Source: Salinivirgaceae bacterium (GTDB taxonomy: Bacteria; Bacteroidota; Bacteroidia; Bacteroidales; SZUA-534). Taken from it: a stretch of DNA of 64,000 nucleotides. This document shows positions 8,654 through 15,266 of this stretch, piece after piece. A model generated the notes under the pieces. It did no database searches, was not told the origin of the DNA, and saw nothing but the letters and a program-made list of their open reading frames with translations. The number at the start of each line of letters is the position of its first letter. The first letter of the stretch is position 1. Made by a program: the position numbers and the translations under genes. The stretch covers positions 1 through 64,000 of the forward strand of contig JAFVGW010000013.1 in assembly GCA_017474765.1 (NCBI GenBank), written 5' to 3'.

Positions 8654-8844
8654 ATGTTTTTGAGAATGAGGTCATGAAGATGATGGAAGGATTGGGAAAG
8701 GTGCAAAACGTTGCTTTTTATGCCATTCATTTAATAACTATGTATAATCAAAATTTGAATATTAACAAGCAGCACTGAATTATATTTTGAAATTGTATTT
8801 AATAGTTATTAATTTGTGCGACACAATCGTAATGTTTTGAGAAA

Positions 8845-8994
8845 ATGTCACATACAAAAGAACCAGCAATCATCAACAACCCTTCGGAAAAGCTTTTGGA
8901 GGCGGTTAAGAATATGAAGGCGCGCAAACGCACCGAAATGGAGAAACTGCGCAACATGAAACCGGAGGATTTTTCTTGCAGAATTCTTTGGTAG
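8845..8994 (+). CDS. Possible small protein (49 aa), unknown
   Basis: An open frame begins MSHTKEPAIINNPSEKLLEA and continues with a Lys/Arg/Glu-rich helical stretch (NMKARKRTEMEKL), then ends FSCRILW. The amino-acid composition looks like a genuine helical small protein or the N-terminus of a longer one. The abrupt end in a region full of gene relics makes truncation likely. It is the only plus-strand candidate in this part. It could be chance. Confidence 0.3.
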   Translation: MSHTKEPAIINNPSEKLLEAVKNMKARKRTEMEKLRNMKPEDFSCRILW

Positions 8995-9095
8995 TATTTA
9001 GCCTTTTCATCAATCACAGACCTCACCCGCTAATCTTTTAACATATGTGAACATATAGCATAGTTACATGAAACATTAAGAAGAGTTTTAATCCA

Positions 9096-9144
9096 CAAAA
9101 AAATCCGCAGGCAACCTCTTTTGCAAAAGGCCATCTGCGGATTT
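9096..9144 (-). terminator. Terminator-like hairpin, copy 3 of the repeat
   Basis: A stem of AAATCCGCAG (9101-9110) with CTGCGGATTT (9135-9144), containing an inner CCT/AGG arm around TTTTGCAAAA, is followed on the minus strand by T-rich sequence. The stem matches the terminators at 29-69 and 2902-2942. It lies just 3' of a TonB-receptor relic (9150-9207). Confidence 0.55.
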
Positions 9145-9149
9145 GTAAG

Positions 9150-9207
9150 CATCTGCGATAACATTCACTGGCTGTCGTACTTGCGAGGCTCGCTCTTGAT
9201 GTCACCG
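9150..9207 (-). pseudogene. Short relic of a TonB-dependent receptor C-terminus
   Basis: The minus strand reads DIKSEPRKYDSQ, then a stop in place of Trp, then M-L-S. The intact receptor at 2963-5281 reads DTRKFDSQWMFS at the same point. At DNA level the two match closely (GACAGCCAGTGaATG against GACAGCCAGTGgATG). Sequence on both sides is no longer recognisable. No gene is present between 8995 and 9296 apart from this relic and its terminator. Confidence 0.5.
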
Positions 9208-9296
9208 CCAACTCACAGCGAGGCACTGAACACAGCGCGACAAACAAACTGCCCGCAGAAAAAACGAAAATAGCTACTTTTAACGCATAAACAGCA

Positions 9297-9599
9297 TTAC
9301 CATAAAATGATAGATGGATCTAAAACATTAACCAATGGCCCCGATACTGTAAAATGCGCCCCAAATTGGGTGTTGCATCTATGACAAAGTGGAACTATCC
9401 ACCAACGATTATCGTTAGGCGTGTCACGTTGTACGTGAGCACCGTCCATATTGGCATTACGAGATGAAACATTGCAAACCGTATTGTGACAGGATGTAGC
9501 TTTTAGACCAGTTGATTTTTCCCAATAATCTATCCATGAAGAATATCCATTTGGGACAGGGCGGCCACCTGCTCGCAAATTATGCACTTTGTAATTCAT
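9297..9599 (-). CDS. Small zinc-binding HNH-like protein (100 aa)
   Basis: Residues about 37-42 form a CxxxxC pair (CHNTVC), followed by GAHV, then 'NDNRWWIVPLCHRCN' with a second CxxC. Two Cys pairs flanking a His, with 'IVPLCxxCN' near the end, is the layout of HNH/treble-clef zinc folds. The usual third catalytic His is not obvious, so it may bind metal without cutting DNA. The start is preceded by AAGAGGAGGTTTTT, a strong Shine-Dalgarno sequence that is uncommon in Bacteroidetes and may point to transfer from elsewhere. No partner gene is evident; neighbours are relics. Confidence 0.6.
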   Translation of the reverse strand: MNYKVHNLRAGGRPVPNGYSSWIDYWEKSTGLKATSCHNTVCNVSSRNANMDGAHVQRDTPNDNRWWIVPLCHRCNTQFGAHFTVSGPLVNVLDPSIILW

Positions 9600-9729
9600 A
9601 AAAACCTCCTCTTTTAATTGTTAGTAATTCATTTATCTATTAAATTAAAATATGTGCTTAACATTTGCTGAAAACCGCAGGAGCCGAACTCAAAAGACTA
9701 CCTACGGATTTCAGCTATTATTGGCGTTG

Positions 9730-10215
9730 TTATTTTTTTATTACCAACCTTGTTCTTGAAATGTCCACGCCGTTGTATAAAACCTTTTTTAGAATTTGTG
9801 AATATTCGGTTTCCACAACTTCGGTATAAACAGTGTCTATAGTGGTTTCGTTTAATTTCAAGTACGATGTGGCGCACCATACCACTTTTCCATCTCTCTT
9901 TTCCATGCTATCCATTGGAGCAATGAACCGAATGAAATAGTATATTTTTTTTTCAAATTTAATGTTACTAACACAACACTCTTCCGAACCCAAATACCAA
10001 CCATTTGTGAGTCTATCCTTCAATTCCAAATCTTTATATAAACCCATTTCACAAAATTTATAACCATTAGGATTATCTGGATTCAGCATATCGGTGCTGT
10101 CCTTGTCGAGTATTATAAGGCATAATTGAGTTTCAATGCATTCACGCTCGACATCATTTTTTTTGCAAGCCATTAATGTAGTAATAATCGCTACTATTAA
10201 AAATATGTTTCTCAT
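9730..10215 (-). CDS. Duplicated lipoprotein, copy 2 (161 aa)
   Basis: A lipoprotein signal (MRNIFLIVAIITTLMAC) is followed by KKNDVERECIETQLCLIILD, nearly the same mature protein as the copy at 1802-2287. Only about a dozen residues differ, so the duplication is recent or is maintained by gene conversion. It begins 25 bp downstream of the C10 protease reading frame on the same strand and is probably in its operon. In Bacteroides, C10 proteases can be encoded with small inhibitor proteins. This lipoprotein could be such a partner, but I see no inhibitor motif. Confidence 0.68.
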   Translation of the reverse strand: MRNIFLIVAIITTLMACKKNDVERECIETQLCLIILDKDSTDMLNPDNPNGYKFCEMGLYKDLELKDRLTNGWYLGSEECCVSNIKFEKKIYYFIRFIAPMDSMEKRDGKVVWCATSYLKLNETTIDTVYTEVVETEYSQILKKVLYNGVDISRTRLVIKK

Positions 10216-10240
10216 TTTCTTTACGTTTTAAGTCCTTCAT

Positions 10241-10909
10241 TTAATTTGCCTTTGGACGGATATTGGTTATATATTTTCTTTTGTAAATATACCCCTTATC
10301 TCCCTTGTCATTGTGGTCAGATTCGTGATATTTTAAGTCAAGTGTAAACCACCCATTATCTGTTCCTCCCCACCCCCAGTTCATGTGGTAATATTTATAA
10401 GTTTCAACAACTGAATTTTTATACTTGTGCGTAATTTTTTTGTATCCATCGCAAACCCAAGCATGACCGTTTTGATAGACTAATCCCAAATATTTTTTTG
10501 TTCTGTAACCTGCCATTATTACAGGTTGTTTTTTCATTATATTGTTTATCAATTTTGGCTCCGCCTTGCTATTTGATAGTTCTTCGCAGATACAGTCATC
10601 GTTGAACGCAAAATATTGTTTCAATACGTTAGGTATTTTCTCTGATTTCGCACTTGATTTATCACAGCCATAATCCATATCAACAGCAACTCCAACATCA
10701 TTAATGAGCCAAGCCATAGAAACAACCCCCTTGTCTTGTCTGATGAAATTATCTATGTTATAGTTTTTAGTTGTATTTGGCATATCTTTCCATAAATATG
10801 TGTGAGAATTATATGTTACACAAGGTTCCCAATATCGTATAACTTGAGCGGCAGCAATAGCCACACAGCCTGCAGCACAATTGTCATTTATTCCACAACT
10901 TGGACACAT
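10241..10909 (-). CDS. C10 (streptopain-type) cysteine protease, catalytic half (frameshifted)
   Basis: The frame carries the mature C10 domain: CPSCGINDNCAAGCVAIAAAQ with the nucleophile Cys in AGCVA, the catalytic His in NGHAWVCDGY, and the family's MNWGWGG block near the C-terminus. It lacks a signal peptide and prodomain. These are in the frame at 10884-11558, which overlaps it by 26 bp in another register. Joining them with a one-base change near 10905-10911 restores '...SPYNY-CPSCGIN...'. C10 proteases are secreted zymogens that degrade host or neighbour proteins. As it stands, the active domain would not be made or exported. Confidence 0.82.
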   Translation of the reverse strand: MCPSCGINDNCAAGCVAIAAAQVIRYWEPCVTYNSHTYLWKDMPNTTKNYNIDNFIRQDKGVVSMAWLINDVGVAVDMDYGCDKSSAKSEKIPNVLKQYFAFNDDCICEELSNSKAEPKLINNIMKKQPVIMAGYRTKKYLGLVYQNGHAWVCDGYKKITHKYKNSVVETYKYYHMNWGWGGTDNGWFTLDLKYHESDHNDKGDKGYIYKRKYITNIRPKAN

Positions 10910-11558
10910 AATTATATGGAGAAAATTGGTCCCATTCGGTTTTTAGCAGAGGTCCGTATGTATCAATAATATATTGATCATCAGCCTCCCTCTTTCCATT
11001 GGGCAACATTCCACTATCTTTGGGCGGTATATTGGGGTTGAATGTTGAAATTGACGCTTCACCTCTAGTCTCCTGTATAATTTCTATCTTTTCTATCATC
11101 CATTCAGCCAAGCCTTCTGGCAAATTATTAAAATCGAATTTCCCCTGATCGCAATAAGCGAGAATGCTTTCTGTTTTTTTTGTGGCTGCAACAATACAGA
11201 ATCCGTCAGGGTCAAGGTTAATTGCATAAAGAGCAGGTTCTCTGTTTTCGTCAGGTATCACTGTCGTTTTGCGGCAACTATAACGTAAACCTTTGGATTT
11301 GAACGTATTGTCAATTCCACCCAGTTCATCCATAAATGCAGTTGCAATGTCTTCTGCTTCACATACTGTGATGTTTAGTGTATCAGACGGGTCGAAAAAC
11401 GCATACTCATCCAACAAATAATCATTCGTTTCATTATTCTCGACAATAGGGCTTTCGTCGTTGCACGAGAACATTGTTATTGCGGTTATTAGAGCCAAAC
11501 CGCTGGCTTTGAAAAAGAAATTCCTTGAAAATCTTTCACATAATTTTAGTTTAACCAT
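10884..11558 (-). CDS. C10 protease signal peptide and prodomain half (frameshifted)
   Basis: The N-terminus has a long signal with a lipobox-like TMFSC (Cys32). Residues about 60-190 resemble the C10 prodomain (ITVCEAEDIATAFM, EPALYAINLDPDGFCIVAATKKTESILAYCDQGKF, LPEGLAEWM). The prodomain continues to PLLKTEWDQFSPYNY, which in family members runs directly into the catalytic domain. Here the frame then reads VSKLWNK and stops. The catalytic half follows in the overlapping frame 10241-10909, so this is the 5' half of one broken gene, unless the break is a sequencing error. Confidence 0.8.
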   Translation of the reverse strand: MVKLKLCERFSRNFFFKASGLALITAITMFSCNDESPIVENNETNDYLLDEYAFFDPSDTLNITVCEAEDIATAFMDELGGIDNTFKSKGLRYSCRKTTVIPDENREPALYAINLDPDGFCIVAATKKTESILAYCDQGKFDFNNLPEGLAEWMIEKIEIIQETRGEASISTFNPNIPPKDSGMLPNGKREADDQYIIDTYGPLLKTEWDQFSPYNYVSKLWNK

Positions 11559-11590
11559 AATTAGAGTTTTTAGTTATTTAAAGAACATAT

Positions 11591-11977
11591 TCATTTCACT
11601 GTAACTTGTTTGCTGTAAACTACACTATTTCCTTGACTAACAGCAATTTTAAACTCACCCTTACCATAATTGCGCAGCATATAGTTAAGACTTGCTCCTG
11701 CTGGAACCGCAGCGTTAACCACCTTCGCACCATTGCGGTATATTTCAACTTTGCCACCTTGGCTGTTGCCAGGGAACAACACGTTTAATACTGTTGATGC
11801 GGTGTTATAGGAGACTTGTGGTGTCTGATTTGGTTTGGGGCATTTGTGCGGCATGTGAAATGTATTGTCATCATTATTACTACCACCCGACGTCCCACTT
11901 TCTGTTGTTTGTGCAGAAACTTCTGCCACCATACCCGATGCTGCAATCAACGCAGCCATTAAAAATACTTTTTTCAT
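11591..11977 (-). CDS. Small secreted beta-sandwich protein, possibly DUF3244-like (128 aa)
   Basis: Start at 11977 (MKKVFLMAALIAASGMVAEVSAQ) gives a clean signal peptide; the open frame runs further upstream through the promoter and is not coding there. After a Ser/Gly/Asn linker, the mature domain (about 50-128) reads as alternating beta strands: SYNTASTVLNVLF, GGKVEIYRNGAKVVNA, MLRNYGKGEFKIAVSQG, VVYSKQVTVK. This resembles small Bacteroidetes beta-sandwich proteins of the DUF3244 type; the family assignment is tentative. It lies upstream of the C10 protease gene on the same strand, and its promoter carries the tandem palindromes. A decayed duplicate is at 8257-8532. Confidence 0.65.
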   Translation of the reverse strand: MKKVFLMAALIAASGMVAEVSAQTTESGTSGGSNNDDNTFHMPHKCPKPNQTPQVSYNTASTVLNVLFPGNSQGGKVEIYRNGAKVVNAAVPAGASLNYMLRNYGKGEFKIAVSQGNSVVYSKQVTVK

Positions 11978-12004
11978 ATCACAAGAAATTTTGTTTAGCT
12001 GCGT

Positions 12005-12098
12005 CAAAATTATAGGGGGCACTATCGGGCTTGCAATAGGTTGTTCCCGACGGGAACACATTATTTGTTTGATTATCAACTTTGTTCCCATTGGGAAC
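12005..12098 (-). promoter_or_regulatory. Promoter with two 15-bp palindromic operators, copy 3
   Basis: Minus-strand TAATTTTG (12005-12012) and TTG (12034-12036), then palindromes GTTCCCGACGGGAAC (12043-12057) and GTTCCCATTGGGAAC (12084-12098). Starts are 41 bp apart, exactly as at 2346/2387 and 8598/8639. The arrangement drives the secreted protein gene starting at 11977. The divergent regulator gene begins at 12322. Confidence 0.68.
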
Positions 12099-12153
12099 AA
12101 CTTTTCGAAGGCCAAAACATAACAAAGCCTAACAAACAAAATCATAGAAAATA

Positions 12154-12164
12154 GGGGGGGGGGG
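12154..12164. repeat. Run of 11 G residues between divergent genes
   Basis: Eleven consecutive G lie between the operator-bearing promoter of the 11591-11977 gene and the promoter of the regulator at 12322. Such tracts can change length by slippage. Here it is outside coding sequence, so any effect would be on promoter spacing or on DNA structure. Confidence 0.8.
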
Positions 12165-12275
12165 TAAATTATTGATACACAGATAAATATATCAATAATT
12201 GCAACAGTGCGGTCGTTTGGGCTTTCTACACCAAAAAGAGCTGTTATATGCACATTTTTAGGACAAAAACGCCTG

Positions 12276-12303
12276 TTTGTACCGCCGAAAAAAACTAATT
12301 TTG
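12276..12303 (+). promoter_or_regulatory. Bacteroidetes-type promoter of the TPR-HTH regulator gene
   Basis: TTTG (12276-12279) and TAATTTTG (12296-12303, matching TAnnTTTG) are separated by 16 bp. Transcription would start at about 12310, which supports translation from the ATG at 12322 rather than the in-frame ATG at 12277 inside the promoter. Confidence 0.55.
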
Positions 12304-12321
12304 CAAAAAAGAGATATCGAT

Positions 12322-13920
12322 ATGAAAAAAAACGGTCTGATTGTAGTATTGTTTTCAATGGTTTTTATTGTTGCTTGTTCCCCAAAAAGCAACACATACC
12401 GTCAACTCGAACACGTTGATTCCGTCTTATTCGCCAATTTCCCCGATTCGGCAAAATCATTGTTAAGAGGAATAACACCCGAGACAGAAGCAGACAGCGC
12501 CTATTACAACATTCTGAAAACCCAGGCTGATTATATGCTTCACGCTACCAAATATGATTTCAAGGATATAGATTTCAGCATCGACTACTACCAAAAACAT
12601 TACAACGCGCAGAAATTAGCAACCGCCTATTACTATAAGGCAATGATAGATGTAGACCACAATATGCTGAAACAAGAAACAGTTCTGTTGCTTAAAGAAG
12701 CCGAAAAGCTATCGGAAGAAACCTCCGACAACAACCTTAAAAACAAAATATGTTCGGCACTTTCATATTCTAATGGCATATTGAGAAATTATGAAGAATC
12801 GTTAAAATATGCCAAAAAGGAGTATTACTATGCGAAAAAACTTAAAAACGACAGAGATATTGCCTACGGATTATTAAGACTTTCAACCATTTACCATAGA
12901 ATGGAAATGCCAGACAGTTCTGATTATTGCATTAATGAGTGCACCAAACTTGTCAAATTCATTAATGACAATGACAAAGCTTTTGTCTATAGTTTATTAG
13001 GTGAGAGTTTTATGGGGACAAATATTGATTCTGCCCAGAGATATTTTGTTATCGCATTAAAGCATAAAAAAATGTCATCGGCCTACTATAATTTAATGAA
13101 AATCTTTTTTACCAAAAACGATTGCGCAACAGCAAATCTTTATTGTGATTCGGCTCTTATGTTGACGTGGAATAAAGAAAAAATTGCAATCTATGCGGAA
13201 CTTGCACAAAAACACTACGATAGCAACGACATAGAGGATTTGAAAAGCGTTTCAGATAAAATCATTAGCACTTATGAAGAGATTTTGGTTGAAGACCGAA
13301 ACAAATTCTTATTGGAGATGCAGCGAAAGTTCGATTTTGAGAAACAACAAATTGTATATACCAGAAATGTAAGTATCTGCATTTCTGCCATTGTGGTTTT
13401 GTGTGCCATCTGTGTTATTCTTCACTTAAGGCGCAAACACGAAAAGCAAATGACCATTCAAAAAGAACTGGAATGGGAAAACAGCAACTTGCAATTGTTT
13501 AACGATTTGTGCGAAGCCAAACGTACAATCACCGACCATGAGTTGCACATAAAGAATTTGGAATCGGAAAATTCAAAGCTTAACGAATTGTCTGATAATC
13601 AAGAATACACCAACACCAAGAAATATATTGCTGAAGTGCTGGAAATTGGGCAGAATATTTATCACAAAATCGAGAATAACGAATGCATTGCAAACGATAA
13701 AGATTTTTGGGTTCACTGCATATTCTACAGCATGTACAACGATGCAAATAGGGTGAAGAATGTTTTCAATCACTATAGGAATCTTTCCATCGACGAGAAA
13801 ATCTTTGTCATGGTTGACGAGGCTTTTTCCAAAAAAGACGAAGATGTGGCCGAAATTCTAAATATCTCCCCTATAACCGTCCGCACCCGCCGCACAAAAC
13901 TGAAGACTAAATTGGCGTAA
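12322..13920 (+). CDS. TPR-transmembrane-HTH regulator (532 aa)
   Basis: Start at 12322 gives a lipoprotein-like signal (MVFIVACSPKS). Residues about 30-330 are helical TPR-like repeats (YHRMEMPDSSDYCINECTK, SAYYNLMKIFF). One membrane span follows at about 349-370 (ISICISAIVVLCAICVILHL), then a coiled coil (370-430). The C-terminal ~50 residues look like a LuxR-type helix-turn-helix (DEDVAEILNISPITVRTRRTKLK). This is the common Bacteroidetes build in which a periplasmic TPR sensor controls a cytoplasmic DNA-binding end. It is transcribed divergently from the palindrome-controlled gene at 11977 and is a plausible regulator of those sites. The target is inferred from position only. Confidence 0.82.
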   Translation: MKKNGLIVVLFSMVFIVACSPKSNTYRQLEHVDSVLFANFPDSAKSLLRGITPETEADSAYYNILKTQADYMLHATKYDFKDIDFSIDYYQKHYNAQKLATAYYYKAMIDVDHNMLKQETVLLLKEAEKLSEETSDNNLKNKICSALSYSNGILRNYEESLKYAKKEYYYAKKLKNDRDIAYGLLRLSTIYHRMEMPDSSDYCINECTKLVKFINDNDKAFVYSLLGESFMGTNIDSAQRYFVIALKHKKMSSAYYNLMKIFFTKNDCATANLYCDSALMLTWNKEKIAIYAELAQKHYDSNDIEDLKSVSDKIISTYEEILVEDRNKFLLEMQRKFDFEKQQIVYTRNVSICISAIVVLCAICVILHLRRKHEKQMTIQKELEWENSNLQLFNDLCEAKRTITDHELHIKNLESENSKLNELSDNQEYTNTKKYIAEVLEIGQNIYHKIENNECIANDKDFWVHCIFYSMYNDANRVKNVFNHYRNLSIDEKIFVMVDEAFSKKDEDVAEILNISPITVRTRRTKLKTKLA

Positions 13921-14030
13921 GCTCGCGCCGCTCAAAAATCAAAAAGGAAAAGGCAAATGAAGATTAGTGTAGGAAGTTCAGACAAAATACTCCATGAAGC
14001 TTGTCCAACAACTTTATAGAAAAAATGTAT

Positions 14031-14933
14031 TTATAATTTTCCCATTAGCCATGGTGTCTCACTCATATAGCCAACCATTGGGCGAATGTCATCCGTAATG
14101 GAACTGTTGAAAAAGTCAATCAGACTGTCTCTAAATTCATTGCCTCTTTTTTCCGACAAATAATAAAGGAAATATTGCATAACAAGAAATACTCCTTGTA
14201 TGTTTGAATACACATCTTTTCCCTTCAAATGGTTGCGGAATTTTCCTGCCCTTATTGATTTACAGAGTTTCATATCAAACAAAGGATGCCCGTGAGCACA
14301 GATGTTTCGCAACTGTCTGATAACTTCAATGTGATTTGAGAATGTTTTGTCGTCGTAGAGACCATAACAGTTGTAAATGATTTTTTTGTCTTCATCGCTT
14401 TTTAAGTTCCGTATTAAACGAACCAAATCGCCAAACGACAAATATTCCAAAGTTTTCCATGCTGGCGCATATTTGTCATTTATATGCTTTTTGTGGTGCC
14501 GCATTATCACCTCATTATTTGCAACTTCCCTTGTGTATTTATGATCAAATTCTGAAATGAATTGCGACATTATTATTCTGTTGTCTGCAAACCAGGTGGG
14601 ATTTTGTTTATAACGGTTAGATATGTGGTAAATAACTTTTGTTCTAACGTTTACCTCGATATCTTGCAGGTATTCTGATAAGATATTCCTTAATTTCTTA
14701 TCGAAATGATAAAGGCGGACGCTTGTCTCGAATTTTGCATCGTTCTTGAATCTATGGTCTCTGTCATCTTTATTAGGATAACGTTGTTCTAAAGGAAACC
14801 AGAAAAATCCCAACCTATAATAACCAATATCCAACAAAACATCCTTTGCCAATTGTTCATTGGCTATTATCATTCCGCGTTCTTTCAGTTTCGCAATTTG
14901 TTCGTCGGTTGTTGTTGCTAATTTGATTTCCAT
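14031..14933 (-). CDS. Abi_2 (AbiD/AbiF) family protein with HEPN motif
   Basis: The 300-residue protein has the Abi_2 layout: an N-terminal 'EQIAKLKERGMIIANEQLAKDVLLDIGYYRLGFFWFPL' type region, a helical middle (YHFDKKLRNILSEYLQDIEVNVRTK), and a HEPN ribonuclease-type motif RNICAH (RNxxxH) near residue 211. Abi_2 proteins block phage by acting as RNases or toxins, and HEPN proteins of this group are considered relatives of Cas13. No other defence gene adjoins it. Directly upstream is a short structured RNA candidate with its own promoter and a terminator that ends 7 bp before this ATG, so the protein would be made mainly by readthrough. Composition is AT-rich, as in defence islands. Confidence 0.85.
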   Translation of the reverse strand: MEIKLATTTDEQIAKLKERGMIIANEQLAKDVLLDIGYYRLGFFWFPLEQRYPNKDDRDHRFKNDAKFETSVRLYHFDKKLRNILSEYLQDIEVNVRTKVIYHISNRYKQNPTWFADNRIIMSQFISEFDHKYTREVANNEVIMRHHKKHINDKYAPAWKTLEYLSFGDLVRLIRNLKSDEDKKIIYNCYGLYDDKTFSNHIEVIRQLRNICAHGHPLFDMKLCKSIRAGKFRNHLKGKDVYSNIQGVFLVMQYFLYYLSEKRGNEFRDSLIDFFNSSITDDIRPMVGYMSETPWLMGKL

Positions 14934-14940
14934 AGATTCT

Positions 14941-15038
14941 AAAAAAATCGAGGGAATACCTTCAGAAATATTCCCTCTTTCAATTCCATTTTAACGTGCC
15001 CATATACCTTGGATAAATATACATGCACCGACTAATGT
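14941..15038 (-). ncRNA. Candidate structured antitoxin-like RNA upstream of the Abi_2 gene
   Basis: Transcribed on the minus strand from about 15038-15040, the RNA would be ~98 nt. It holds three hairpins: CGAC-ATTA-GTCG (15040-15029); a longer stem from GTGC (15028-15025) to GCAC (14999-14996) that continues through a TATA-rich helix with wobble pairs; and a 9-bp GAGGGAATA/TATTCCCTC stem (14977-14969 with 14958-14950) followed by seven T (14947-14941), an intrinsic terminator. No open frame of useful length is present. RNAs upstream of abiF-type genes are known; membership in that class is inferred from position and shape. Confidence 0.55.
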
Positions 15039-15043
15039 CGCGA

Positions 15044-15072
15044 CAAATATATAAAATATTATTTCCTAACAA
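15044..15072 (-). promoter_or_regulatory. Promoter of the Abi-linked RNA
   Basis: On the minus strand, TTG (15070-15072) and TATATTTG (15044-15051) are separated by 18 bp, a good match to the Bacteroidetes promoter. The start point falls at about 15038, at the first hairpin of the RNA and about 105 bp before the Abi ATG. Confidence 0.6.
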
Positions 15073-15235
15073 TATATTGTTTTCATTTTCTTGTGTTTTT
15101 CAATTTACATCTGATGGAAAAAGAAGAAAAGAAGATTAGTGAAGAGTGTATGAATAGAAGGTCAGACAACGACCATCTTAAATCGACTGACCGACCAACA
15201 TGCCCCCAAAACCTAACACTCAATAAAATTTGTGC

Positions 15236-15243
15236 TACATTTG
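15236..15243 (+). promoter_or_regulatory. -7 element upstream of pssA
   Basis: TACATTTG matches TAnnTTTG and ends 23 bp before the ATG at 15267. No clear -33 TTG was found at the expected distance. Confidence 0.4.
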
Positions 15244-15266
15244 CAATCGTTTTAAAACGCTTAACA

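Noticed and set aside
8596..8778. Plus-strand 60-codon frame
   Set aside because: It runs through the palindromic operators and has no protein-like features.
9038..9247. Minus-strand 69-codon frame
   Set aside because: It covers a terminator hairpin and a decayed receptor fragment read in another frame.
11978..12358. Upstream extension of the 11591-11977 frame
   Set aside because: It runs through a conserved promoter, the operators and the G-tract; the signal peptide start at 11977 is clearly the true one.
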